From contig NZ_JAKWJP010000002.1 in assembly GCF_022761035.1 (NCBI RefSeq), forward strand, positions 744,001-808,000: a stretch of 64,000 bases of DNA, given 5' to 3'. The stretch comes from Microbacterium sp. SS28. GTDB taxonomy: Bacteria > Actinomycetota > Actinomycetes > Actinomycetales > Microbacteriaceae. A program made the position numbers and the translations under genes. The notes beneath the pieces were generated by a model. The model did no database searches, was not told the origin of the DNA, and worked only from the letters and a program-made list of their open reading frames with translations. This document shows positions 52,702-61,321 of the stretch, in pieces (position 1 is the first letter of the stretch; each line of letters begins with the position of its first letter).

Positions 52702-53637
52702 CTATGCGCCGCCTCCCGCGAGGTCGGCCGCGCCGATGATTCCGGCGTCGTTGCCGAGGCGCGCGATCGCGAACTCGGCGATCGGGCGGTCGCCGTGGCC
52801 CGGGAGCGCCGTGCGATACGCGGCGCGGACGGGCTCGAGGAGCACCTCTCCGAGTTCGGCCACTCCCCCGCCGATGACGAACAGCGACGGGTCGAGCACC
52901 GCCTGGAAGCCTCCGCACGCCTCGCCGAGGGCCGTCGCGACGCGACGCAGCGCCTCGAGCGCGCCGGGGTCGCCCGCCAGGACGAGACGCGAGACGGCCG
53001 GGCCGCTGATCGAGCCCTTCTCGGCGCGGACGGCCGCGAGGGCGTCGCCGATCCCGCCGCCGTCGGCGATGTCGTTGGCCTCGCGCTGCAGCGCGCGGCC
53101 CGACGCATACTGCTCGAGGCATCCGCTCTGCCCGCACCCGCACGGCCGGCCTTCGCGCGTGAAGCGCGTGTGGCCCAGTTCGGCGCCGATGCCGTGTCCG
53201 CCGCGATAGAGGTGCCCGTTCAGGATGACGGCGCCGCCGACGCCCGTGCCGAGCGTCAGCATGACCATGTCGTCGACGTGGGCGCCGCCGCCGAAGCGGT
53301 ACTCCGCCCAGCCCGCTGCGTTCGCGTCGTTGTCGATCGTGACGTGCGTGTCGAGCCGCGCCTCGAGCTTCGCCTTGAGGGGCTCGTTGTGCCACGCGAT
53401 GTTGGGGGCGTGGATGATGACGGCGCCGTCGCGGTCGACGAACCCGGCGGCTGCGACGCCGACGGCTGTGACCTCGTACGTGTCGGAGAAGTGCCGGACC
53501 ATGTCGACGACGGCATCCTCGAGCGCGGCCGGGTCGGTCGGCGTCTCGACCCGCAGCTGCTCGATGATGCGGCCCTCGTCATCGACCACACCGCCCGCGA
53601 TCTTCGTTCCGCCGATGTCGATCCCGACCTTGAGCAC
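52702..53637 (-). CDS. ROK-family glucokinase
   Basis: Phosphorylates glucose or a related sugar with ATP or polyphosphate. The 311 residues include the phosphate-binding motif VGIDIGGTKIAGG at the N-terminus, the sugar-binding Asn-Asp of IDNDANAAGWAE, the second phosphate loop LGTGVGGAVI and the ROK zinc-binding signature GHTRF with CGCGQSGCLEQ. GTG at 53637 is chosen because AAGGGAG lies 4 nt upstream and the conserved fold starts immediately; an in-frame ATG six codons earlier overlaps that site. Specificity for glucose is likely but not proven. Confidence 0.92.
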   Translation of the reverse strand: MLKVGIDIGGTKIAGGVVDDEGRIIEQLRVETPTDPAALEDAVVDMVRHFSDTYEVTAVGVAAAGFVDRDGAVIIHAPNIAWHNEPLKAKLEARLDTHVTIDNDANAAGWAEYRFGGGAHVDDMVMLTLGTGVGGAVILNGHLYRGGHGIGAELGHTRFTREGRPCGCGQSGCLEQYASGRALQREANDIADGGGIGDALAAVRAEKGSISGPAVSRLVLAGDPGALEALRRVATALGEACGGFQAVLDPSLFVIGGGVAELGEVLLEPVRAAYRTALPGHGDRPIAEFAIARLGNDAGIIGAADLAGGGA

Positions 53638-53678
53638 TGCTCTCCCTTCCGGCACGTCGCGACGCGACGGCGCCTGAG

Positions 53679-53684
53679 AGTCTA
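53679..53684 (-). promoter_or_regulatory. Predicted -10 element (TAGACT) upstream of the glucokinase gene
   Basis: TAGACT lies 41 nt before the GTG, leaving a leader that includes AAGGGAG. It is divergent from the FadD15-like promoter 70 bp away. Confidence 0.4.
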
Positions 53685-53752
53685 TCCGGGCGCGTCATCG
53701 GCGTTCGGCGCGGGTGCTCGGCCGCGCCGCGGTGCGCGCGAGAGCAAGCGCA

Positions 53753-53758
53753 TACACT
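53753..53758 (+). promoter_or_regulatory. Predicted -10 element (TACACT) of the FadD15-like gene
   Basis: TACACT matches TANNNT and lies 48 nt before the GTG at 53807. The leader contains AAGGAG 5 nt before the GTG, so this gene is leadered. Confidence 0.4.
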
Positions 53759-53806
53759 CGAAGCAAGCAACCCCGAGATGTGAAATCCGGTTACGAAGGA
53801 GTCACC

Positions 53807-55636
53807 GTGGTCCAATTCGAAGTCCCCCCCATCGTTCCCGCAGATCCGCAGGCGAACGTGACGGACCTGCTCGTGGAGCGGGTCAAGAAGACGCCCGACA
53901 GGGCTCTGTTCGCGGTGCCCGAAGGGGACGGCTGGCGCGACATCACGGCCGCCGAGTTCCAGCGCCAGGTCATCGCCCTCGCCAAGGGCTTCGCCGCCGC
54001 GGGCATCGAGCCCGGCGACAAGGTCGGGTTCATCGCGCGCACGACATACGACTGGACGCTCGTCGACTTCGCCCTCTTCTATGCGGGCGCGGTCATGGTG
54101 CCGATCTACGAGACGAGTTCGGCGGCGCAGATCTCGTGGATCTGCTCGGACTCCGGCGTCGTGGCCTGCATCACGGAGTCCGCCGACCACACCGATCGCC
54201 TCGCCGAGGTGCGCGGCGAGATCCCGCTCGTGCGCTCGACGTGGACGATGCACGGCGGCGACCTCGCCAAGCTCGTCGAGCAGGGCAAGGATGTTCCGGA
54301 TGCCGAGATCGAGAGGCGGCGCAACATCGCGACCGGCTCCGACATCGCGACGCTCATCTACACCTCGGGCTCCACAGGTCGCCCGAAGGGCTGCGTCCTG
54401 ACGCACAGCAACTTCGTCGAGCTCAGCCGCAACTCCGCCAAGGCGCTCTCGGACGTCGTCGAGGTGCCCGGCGCGTCGACGCTCCTGTTCATCACGACGG
54501 CGCACATCTTCGCGCGCTTCATCTCGATCCTGGCGATCCACTCGGGCGTCAAGACGGGTCACCAGCCCGATACGAAGCAGCTGCTGCCGGCGCTCGGCTC
54601 GTTCAAGCCGACGTTCCTGCTCGCGGTCCCCCGCGTGTTCGAGAAGGTCTACAACTCGGCCGAGCAGAAGGCCGAAGCGGGCGGCAAGGGCAAGATCTTC
54701 CGCGCCGCCGCGCGCACCGCCGTCGAGCACTCGAAGCTCCTCGAAGAGGGCAAGAAGGTGCCGCTCGGCACCAAGATCAAGTTCGCCCTCTTCGACCGCC
54801 TCGTCTACAGCAAGCTGCGCGCCGCGATGGGCGGACGCGTCTCCTTCGCCGTGTCGGGCTCCGCGCCGCTCGGCTCGCGTCTCGGGCACTTCTTCCACAG
54901 CCTCGGCATCGTGATCCTCGAGGGCTACGGCCTCACCGAGACGACGGCCCCCGCGACGGTCAACCTCGCTACCAAGTCGAAGATCGGCACGGTGGGCCCC
55001 GCACTTCCGGGCGTGGGCGTCCGCCTCGCTGAGGACGGCGAGATCGAGGTGCGCGGCATCAACGTCTTCAAGGAGTACTGGCGCAATCCCGAGGCGACCG
55101 CCGCGACCTTCGACGGCGACTGGTTCAAGACGGGCGACATCGGCTCGTTCGACGATGAGGGCTTCCTCAAGATCACCGGCCGCAAGAAGGAGATCATCGT
55201 GACGGCGGGCGGCAAGAACGTCGCTCCCGCGGCGCTCGAGGATCCGATCCGTGCCAACCCCATCGTGGGTCAGGTCGTGGTCGTCGGAGATCAGAAGCCC
55301 TTCATCTCGGCGCTCGTGACCCTCGACCCCGAGATGCTCCCCTCGTGGCTCTCGAACAACGGGCTGTCCGCCGACATGTCGCTCACCGAGGCCGCCAAGA
55401 ACAGCGCGGTCCGCGCCGAGATCCAGCGCGCGATCGACGGGGCGAACAAGTATGTGTCGCGGGCCGAGTCGATCCGCAAGTTCGCGATCCTGCCGACGGA
55501 GTGGACCGAGGCGAGCGGGCACCTGACGCCCAAGATGAGCATCAAGCGCAACGTCATCCTCGCCGACTACGCGGCCGACATCGAGGAGCTATACAACGTG
55601 CCCGTCTCGACGACGAACGTGTCGCTCGGCGGCTAG
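53807..55636 (+). CDS. Long-chain fatty-acid-CoA ligase (FadD15-like)
   Basis: Adenylate-forming enzyme of 609 residues. Motifs: IYTSGSTGRPKGCVLTH (ATP binding), LLFITTAHIFARF, EGYGLTETTAP, DWFKTGDIGSFDDEG, and FLKITGRKKEIIVTAGGKNVAP at the hinge, with the late DPEMLPSWL. GTG at 53807 is preceded by AAGGAG. Upstream in-frame codons to 53714 are rejected because they precede that site. Such large (about 600-residue) ligases activate long-chain acids; the position after aroG-plsC-glucokinase matches fadD15 (Rv2187). It is convergent with def. Confidence 0.94.
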   Translation: MVQFEVPPIVPADPQANVTDLLVERVKKTPDRALFAVPEGDGWRDITAAEFQRQVIALAKGFAAAGIEPGDKVGFIARTTYDWTLVDFALFYAGAVMVPIYETSSAAQISWICSDSGVVACITESADHTDRLAEVRGEIPLVRSTWTMHGGDLAKLVEQGKDVPDAEIERRRNIATGSDIATLIYTSGSTGRPKGCVLTHSNFVELSRNSAKALSDVVEVPGASTLLFITTAHIFARFISILAIHSGVKTGHQPDTKQLLPALGSFKPTFLLAVPRVFEKVYNSAEQKAEAGGKGKIFRAAARTAVEHSKLLEEGKKVPLGTKIKFALFDRLVYSKLRAAMGGRVSFAVSGSAPLGSRLGHFFHSLGIVILEGYGLTETTAPATVNLATKSKIGTVGPALPGVGVRLAEDGEIEVRGINVFKEYWRNPEATAATFDGDWFKTGDIGSFDDEGFLKITGRKKEIIVTAGGKNVAPAALEDPIRANPIVGQVVVVGDQKPFISALVTLDPEMLPSWLSNNGLSADMSLTEAAKNSAVRAEIQRAIDGANKYVSRAESIRKFAILPTEWTEASGHLTPKMSIKRNVILADYAADIEELYNVPVSTTNVSLGG

Positions 55637-55653
55637 CAGGCATCCACCACGCG

Positions 55654-55684
55654 GAAGAGCCCCGGGCGACGCCCGGGGCTCTTC
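55654..55684. terminator. Bidirectional terminator between FadD15-like gene and def
   Basis: GAAGAGCCCCGGGC and GCCCGGGGCTCTTC form a perfect 14-bp stem with a GAC loop, between the two convergent stops (18 bp after the ligase stop, directly at the def stop). Confidence 0.85.
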
Positions 55685-56176
55685 TCACAGCCAGTCGCTC
55701 TCGCGGATCTCGCGCATCGCGATCTTGCGGTTCTCCGGCGAGAGCCGCTGGATGTAGAGCATGCCGTCGAGGTGGTCGGTCTCGTGCTGCAGCGCCTGAG
55801 CCAGCAGCCCGTCGCCCTCGAGCACGACCTCCTCGCCGTCGAGGTCGATGCCGACGACCTTCGCGTGCGGATGCCGCAGCGCATCGTGCCAGAGACCCGG
55901 CACCGAGAGGCATCCCTCCCCCGTCGGCTCGAGCTCGCCCGAGACCTCGACGACCTCGGGGTTGAGGATGTAGCCGATGTCGCCGTCGATGTTGTAGCTG
56001 AAGGCGCGCAGTCCGACGCCGATCTGCGGTGCCGCGACCCCCGCGCGCCCCGGCAGGGCGACGGTGTCGAGCAGGTCCTGGACGAGTGCGCGGACGCCGT
56101 CGTCGATCTGCGTGATGGGCGCGCTCGGGGCGCGCAGAACGGGGTCGCCGAAGAGGCGGATGGGCCTGACCGTCAT
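55685..56176 (-). CDS. def: Peptide deformylase
   Basis: Removes the N-formyl group from nascent proteins. The 163-residue protein has the three family motifs: GVAAPQIG at 46-53, EGCLS at 87-91 with metal-ligand Cys89, and HETDH at 131-135 with metal-binding His and catalytic Glu. The ATG at 56176 is chosen because the conserved fold starts there; an upstream in-frame start would add 22 residues from inside the MinD-like gene. It starts one base after the MinD-like stop (TGA-C-ATG), so it is co-transcribed. Confidence 0.96.
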   Translation of the reverse strand: MTVRPIRLFGDPVLRAPSAPITQIDDGVRALVQDLLDTVALPGRAGVAAPQIGVGLRAFSYNIDGDIGYILNPEVVEVSGELEPTGEGCLSVPGLWHDALRHPHAKVVGIDLDGEEVVLEGDGLLAQALQHETDHLDGMLYIQRLSPENRKIAMREIRESDWL

Positions 56177-56177
56177 G

Positions 56178-57791
56178 TCAGGCGGCCGAGGCGAGCGTGC
56201 GCAGACCCTCGACGACGCATGCGGCGAGCTCGCGTGCCGCAAGACGCGTCTCGGGGCGCAGGTCGCGGAACGTGATCGCGCTTCCGGCCGCGATGTGCGG
56301 GTCGTACGGCATGCGGACGACGGCGCGCACGCGCGTGCGGAAGTGCGTCTCGAGCTCTTCGGGGCGCACGAGCGGCGTGCCCGGCCGTGCCGTGTTGAGC
56401 ACGACGACCGCGTTGCGCACCTGCTCGGAGTACCCGTTCGTCTCGAGCCACGTGAGCGTCTCGGACGCCAGGCGCGCTTCGTCGACGCTCAGGCCGGCGA
56501 CCACGACGAGCTGATCAGCGAGCTCGAGCGTCGCCTGCATGACGGAGTGCACGATGCCCGTGCCCGTGTCGGTGAGGACGATGGAGTAGTAGTGCGCGGC
56601 GAGGGTCGCGACATCCCGGTAGTCCCGATCGCTGAAGGCCTCGGAGACGCGGGGATCGGCATCCGACGCGAGGACGTCCAGGCGCGTGTCGTCGCGCGCG
56701 ACGACCGACGAGATGCCGGCGTAGCCCGAGATCTCGGCGCGGTCGCGCACGAGATCGCGCACCGTCTTGCCATTCTGGCGGGCGATGCGGTCGGCGAGCG
56801 TGCCGCGGTCGGGGTTGGCGTCGACGGCGATGACGCGATCGTCGCGCGCGTCGGCGAGAGCCATGCCGAGCAGCGTCGTGATGGTCGTCTTGCCGACGCC
56901 GCCCTTGCGGGAGACGACGGGGACGAAACGGGCACCCGCGCCGAGCGGGGCGGCGATCCGGCGGTCGAGCTCTTTGCGGGCCCGAGCGCGCTTGCCGTCG
57001 CCGAGGTTGAGGCGGTGCCCCGTGAGCGAGTAGACGAAGTGCTGCCACGCCCCTTCGGGCTCCGGCCGGACGACCTGGTGGGGATCGAGCAGGCGGTCGG
57101 CGGTCAGCAGATCGGCCGACTCGCGACCCGGCTCGAATTCGCCGAGGCGCTTCGAGGTCAGTGTCAGGTCGGGACGCACGTCGGGACGCACCGGGGTGCG
57201 CTCGAGCGCCTGTGCACGGTCGGTGCGCTCGACCGACTCGGCATGGGCCTCGCGGCGCGTCGCGGGGATGGATCCGGTCGTCGTGGGCACGGCCTCCGTG
57301 CCGGGTGCGGATGCCGGCGGGAGCGAGGCCCACGTCTGGTCGCGGTCGGATGATGCCTGTTCGGTCACGATCTCGGCCTCCACGGTCGATTCGGTCAGGT
57401 CGGCGTCCGCGGCTGCCGCGAGCGGCTCCGCGTCGATCTCCTCGGCATCGACGATGTCGTCGGCGACATCCTCGGCGACGACGTCCTCGGCGGGGTCGTC
57501 TGCGCGCAGCGAGCTCTCGAACTCCGCGAGATCCCCTGCCGTGCTCTCGAGGGGCGCGGCGTCGAGCTCGTCGTCCCCGTCGGCGGGCATGATCTCGAAC
57601 ACCTCGACCTCGTCGACGATGACGTCATCGTCGTCGATGATGTCTTCCTCGACGTTCCCCGGCAGCGCGACGCTCACCTGTTCGGTTGAGCCGCCCAGGA
57701 TGCCGAGGCCGGTCGTGTCGATGGCGCCGGTGTCGAGCATGCCGTTCTCGGGCTCATCGGCGGGTGTGTGGTCGTTGCGATCTGGCGTCAC
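56178..57791 (-). CDS. MinD/ParA-like P-loop ATPase with long acidic N-terminal region
   Basis: 537 residues. The first ~285 are acidic and low in complexity (repeated Asp, Glu, Ala, Val), probably disordered, with a basic patch before the core. The ATPase has a deviant Walker A (KGGVGKTTITTLLG, near residue 295-302), VIAVDANPDRGTL (Walker A' and Asp), and IVLTDTGTGIVHS (Walker B region). Similar ATPases with long N-terminal tails occur next to actinobacterial type VII secretion or cell-pole genes, but none of those are here. It lacks a partner gene and is probably co-transcribed with def. Its role is unassigned; partition ATPase is not supported by context. Confidence 0.85.
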   Translation of the reverse strand: MTPDRNDHTPADEPENGMLDTGAIDTTGLGILGGSTEQVSVALPGNVEEDIIDDDDVIVDEVEVFEIMPADGDDELDAAPLESTAGDLAEFESSLRADDPAEDVVAEDVADDIVDAEEIDAEPLAAAADADLTESTVEAEIVTEQASSDRDQTWASLPPASAPGTEAVPTTTGSIPATRREAHAESVERTDRAQALERTPVRPDVRPDLTLTSKRLGEFEPGRESADLLTADRLLDPHQVVRPEPEGAWQHFVYSLTGHRLNLGDGKRARARKELDRRIAAPLGAGARFVPVVSRKGGVGKTTITTLLGMALADARDDRVIAVDANPDRGTLADRIARQNGKTVRDLVRDRAEISGYAGISSVVARDDTRLDVLASDADPRVSEAFSDRDYRDVATLAAHYYSIVLTDTGTGIVHSVMQATLELADQLVVVAGLSVDEARLASETLTWLETNGYSEQVRNAVVVLNTARPGTPLVRPEELETHFRTRVRAVVRMPYDPHIAAGSAITFRDLRPETRLAARELAACVVEGLRTLASAA

Positions 57792-57838
57792 TGCGTGGTC
57801 TCCAGGGGGTGGATCGGGTGTCGTGCCCCCCGCTCAGG

Positions 57839-60800
57839 CTACTGGGAAGGGCGGATGACGACCAAAAGGTCTCCCGCGTCCACCTGTCGGGTGCCCGAGA
57901 TCGCGAGCCTCTCGACGACGCCGTCGACGGGAGACGTGATGGCCGCCTCCATCTTCATGGCCTCGATCGACGCGACCGGCTGACCGGCGGTCACGACGGC
58001 GCCCACCTCGACCTTGACCGTCACGGCGCCCGAGAAGGGTGCCGCGATCTGGCCCGGCCGCGACGTGTCGGCGCGCTCCGCGGCGACAGCTTCGACCTTG
58101 ATCGAGCGGTCCCGGACGTACACGGGACGCAGCTGCCCGTTGAGGGTCGTCATGACGGTGCGGATGCCCTTGGCATCCGGCTCGCCGATCGCCTCGAGGC
58201 CCACGTAGAGCTGCACGCCGGGATCGATCTCTGCGACATGCTCCTCGCCGGGCGTGAGTCCGTACAGGTAGTCGGGCGTCCCGAGGGCGGTCAGATCGCC
58301 GTAGGCCGCGCGGTTCTCTTCGAACTGCTTCGTCGGCGCGGGGAAGAGCAGGCGGTTGAGGGTGCGCCGCCGAGTCGCGGCATCTCCGACCAGCCCCGCC
58401 TCCTCGTCGTCGTTCAGCGGCGGGATCTCGATCGAGACCTCTCGGCCGGCGAGCACCTTCGTGCGGAACGGCTCCGGCCAGCCGCCGGGCAGGTCGCCGA
58501 GTTCGCCCGCCATGAAGCCGACGACGGAGTCCGGGATGTCGTAGCTCTGGGGGTTCTCCTCGAAGTCCGCGGGGTCGGCCCGCACCGCGACGAGCGCGAG
58601 CGCGAGGTCGCCGACGACCTTCGACGACGGCGTCACCTTGGGGATCCTGCCCAGGATCCGGTCGGCGGCCGCGTACATGTCCTCGATGAGCTCGAAGTCG
58701 TCCGCGAGCCCCAGCGCGATCGCCTGCTGGCGCAGGTTCGAGAGCTGCCCGCCCGGGATCTCGTGGTGGTACACCCGGCCCGTGGGGCTCGGAAGGCCGG
58801 ACTCGAACGGGCGGTACAGGTGCCGCACGGCCTCCCAGTACGGCTCGAGGTCGCCGACGGCGTCGAGGGCGAGGCCCGTGTCGCGGTCGGTGTGCGCGAG
58901 GGCCGCGACGAGCGCCGACAGCGAGGGCTGGCTCGTCGTCCCCGCGAGCGGGGCGGCCGCGGCATCCACGGCGTCCGCACCCGCGGCACTCGCTGCGAGC
59001 AGCGTCGCGAGCTGCCCACCGGCCGTGTCGTGCGTGTGGACGTGCACGGGCTGGTCGAACCGCTCGCGCAGCGCCGTCACGAGCTTGGCGGCGGCGCCGG
59101 GGCGCAGCAGGCCCGCCATGTCCTTGATCGCGATGACATGCGCGCCCGACTCGACGATGCTCTCGGCGAGGCGCAGGTAGTAGTCGAGCGTGTAGAGACG
59201 CTCGTTCGGGTCGAGCAGGTCGCCCGTGTAGCAGAGGGCGACCTCGGCGAGCGCCGTCCCGGTGCCGAGCACCGCGTCGATCGCCGGCCGCATCTGCGAC
59301 ACGTCGTTGAGGGCGTCGAAGATGCGGAAGATGTCGACGCCGGTCGCGGCCGCCTCGCGGACGAAGGCGTCCGTCACGGCGACGGGCCGTGGCGTGTAGC
59401 CCACGGTGTTGCGACCGCGCAGGAGCATCTGGATCGGGATGTTGGGCATCGCGACGCGCAGCGCCTCGAGGCGCTCCCACGGGTCCTCCGCGAGGAAGCG
59501 CAGGGCGACGTCGTAGGTCGCCCCGCCCCACGCCTCGACCGAGAGCAGCTGGGGCGTGAGCCGCGAGACGTGCGGACCGACGCGGACGAGGTCGCGCGTG
59601 CGGACACGCGTCGCGAGCAGCGACTGGTGCGCGTCGCGGAAGGTCGTCTCGGTGACCGCGAGGGCCGTCTGCGCCCGCAGGGCGCGGGCGAACTCCGCGG
59701 GTCCGAGAGCGCGCAGCCGGTCGAGGGTCCCTTCGGGGGCGGGCGCCGTCAGATCGATGTCGGGCAGCTTGCTGCCGGGCGACACCGAGAGCGGCTTCTC
59801 GCCGTAGGGACGGTTGACCGTGACGTCGGCGAGCCAGTTGAGCAGCTTCGTCGCACGGTCGCGCGACGGGTGGCTCGTGAGCAGCTCGGGACGCTCGTCG
59901 ATGAACGACGTGCTGAGGTCGCCCGCCACGAAGGCGGGGTCTTCGAGCACGGCGCGCAGGAACGGGATGTTCGTGGAGACGCCGCGGATGCGGAACTCCG
60001 CAAGCGCGCGCTTGGCGCGGGCCACCGCGGCCGGGAAATCGCGGCCGCGGCACGTGAGCTTCGCGAGCATCGAGTCGAAGTGCGGGCTGATCTGCGACCC
60101 CGCCGCCGTCGTGCCGCCGTCGAGGCGGATGCCGGCGCCGCCCGGTGAGCGGTAGGTCGTGATGCGACCCGTGTCGGGCCGGAAGCCCTGCGAGGGGTCC
60201 TCGGTCGTGAGTCGGCACTGCAGCGCCGCACCACGCAGCGTGATGTCCTTCTGTTCGAGGCCGAGCTCCTTCAGCGTCGCGCCGGCGGCGATCCGCATCT
60301 GGGACTGCACGAGGTCGACATCCGTCACCTCTTCGGTGACCGTGTGCTCGACCTGGATGCGCGGGTTCATCTCGATGAAGACGTGCTGGCCCGCCCGCTC
60401 GCCCGCCGTGTCGACGAGGAACTCGACAGTCCCGGCGTTGACGTACGAGATCGAGCGCGCGAAGGCGACGGCGTCGCGGTGGATGCGCTGGCGCAGGTCG
60501 TCGTCGAGGTTCGGCGCCGGAGCGATCTCGATGACCTTCTGGTGCCGGCGCTGCACGGAGCAGTCCCGCTCGAACAGGTGGACCGTCTCGCCCGTGCCGT
60601 CCGCGAGGATCTGCACCTCGATGTGGCGCGGGCGGACGACAGCCTGCTCGAGGAAGACCCGCGGGTCGCCGAACGCCGCGCCGGCCTCGCGCATCGCCTC
60701 GGCGATCGCGGGGGGCAGCTCGCCGGGCGTCTCGACGCGGCGCATGCCGCGTCCGCCGCCGCCTGCGACAGCCTTGACGAAGATCGGGAACCCGATGTCG

Positions 60801-61246
60801 GCGGCCTGCGCGACGAGGGCGTCGACATCGTCGGATGCCGGAGTCGAGGCGAGGACGGGAACGCCTGCGGCGATCGCGTGCTCCTTCGCCGTGACCTTGT
60901 TGCCCGCCATTCCCAGCACCGTCGAGGACGGGCCGATGAAGGTGATGCCGTTCTCGGCGGCGCGCGCAGCGAGGTCCGGGTTCTCCGAGAGGAAGCCGTA
61001 GCCGGGGTAGATGGCGTCGGCGCCCGACTGCAGGGCGACCCGGATGATCTCGTCGATGTCGAGATACGCGCGCACGGGATGCCCCGGCTCACCGATCTCG
61101 TACGACTCGTCGGCTTTCTGCCTGTGCAGGGAGCCGCGATCCTCGAACGGGAACACCGCGACTGTGCGCGCTCCCAGCTCGTAAGCAGCGCGGAATGCGC
61201 GAATCGCGATCTCACCGCGGTTGGCGACCAGGATCTTCCGGAACAT
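57839..61246 (-). CDS. pyc: Pyruvate carboxylase
   Basis: Anaplerotic enzyme making oxaloacetate from pyruvate, bicarbonate and ATP. The 1135-residue chain holds the biotin carboxylase (1-450: KILVANRGEIA, AGGGGRGMRRVE, EMNPRIQVEHTVTE), the carboxyltransferase (about 515-1000: ATFRDAHQSL-like TFRDAHQSLLATRVR, the metal-binding VHTHDTAGGQ and the carbamylated Lys in AIKDMAGLL) and the biotin carrier domain at the C-terminus, with the biotinylated Lys at about 1098 in EAMKMEA. All three domains are present. GAGG lies 5 nt before the ATG. It is convergent with nothing and divergent from parA. Confidence 0.97.
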   Translation of the reverse strand: MFRKILVANRGEIAIRAFRAAYELGARTVAVFPFEDRGSLHRQKADESYEIGEPGHPVRAYLDIDEIIRVALQSGADAIYPGYGFLSENPDLAARAAENGITFIGPSSTVLGMAGNKVTAKEHAIAAGVPVLASTPASDDVDALVAQAADIGFPIFVKAVAGGGGRGMRRVETPGELPPAIAEAMREAGAAFGDPRVFLEQAVVRPRHIEVQILADGTGETVHLFERDCSVQRRHQKVIEIAPAPNLDDDLRQRIHRDAVAFARSISYVNAGTVEFLVDTAGERAGQHVFIEMNPRIQVEHTVTEEVTDVDLVQSQMRIAAGATLKELGLEQKDITLRGAALQCRLTTEDPSQGFRPDTGRITTYRSPGGAGIRLDGGTTAAGSQISPHFDSMLAKLTCRGRDFPAAVARAKRALAEFRIRGVSTNIPFLRAVLEDPAFVAGDLSTSFIDERPELLTSHPSRDRATKLLNWLADVTVNRPYGEKPLSVSPGSKLPDIDLTAPAPEGTLDRLRALGPAEFARALRAQTALAVTETTFRDAHQSLLATRVRTRDLVRVGPHVSRLTPQLLSVEAWGGATYDVALRFLAEDPWERLEALRVAMPNIPIQMLLRGRNTVGYTPRPVAVTDAFVREAAATGVDIFRIFDALNDVSQMRPAIDAVLGTGTALAEVALCYTGDLLDPNERLYTLDYYLRLAESIVESGAHVIAIKDMAGLLRPGAAAKLVTALRERFDQPVHVHTHDTAGGQLATLLAASAAGADAVDAAAAPLAGTTSQPSLSALVAALAHTDRDTGLALDAVGDLEPYWEAVRHLYRPFESGLPSPTGRVYHHEIPGGQLSNLRQQAIALGLADDFELIEDMYAAADRILGRIPKVTPSSKVVGDLALALVAVRADPADFEENPQSYDIPDSVVGFMAGELGDLPGGWPEPFRTKVLAGREVSIEIPPLNDDEEAGLVGDAATRRRTLNRLLFPAPTKQFEENRAAYGDLTALGTPDYLYGLTPGEEHVAEIDPGVQLYVGLEAIGEPDAKGIRTVMTTLNGQLRPVYVRDRSIKVEAVAAERADTSRPGQIAAPFSGAVTVKVEVGAVVTAGQPVASIEAMKMEAAITSPVDGVVERLAISGTRQVDAGDLLVVIRPSQ

Positions 61247-61307
61247 TGCTACCTCATCGGGGCCGGCGTCAAGTGGGGGCTGAGTGTGCTCTCAGCCTAG
61301 GGGACGG

Positions 61308-61313
61308 TAACGT
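61308..61313 (+). promoter_or_regulatory. Predicted -10 element (TAACGT) of parA, leaderless
   Basis: TAACGT ends 8 nt before GTG 61322; no Shine-Dalgarno sequence is present. A shared intergenic of 75 bp separates it from the divergent pyc. Confidence 0.45.
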
Positions 61314-61321
61314 AGACCCTT

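Noticed and set aside
50428..55032. An open frame of about 1500 codons across aroG, plsC, glucokinase and part of the FadD15-like gene
   Set aside because: It crosses four well-supported genes and their intergenic gaps; composition is typical of shadow frames.
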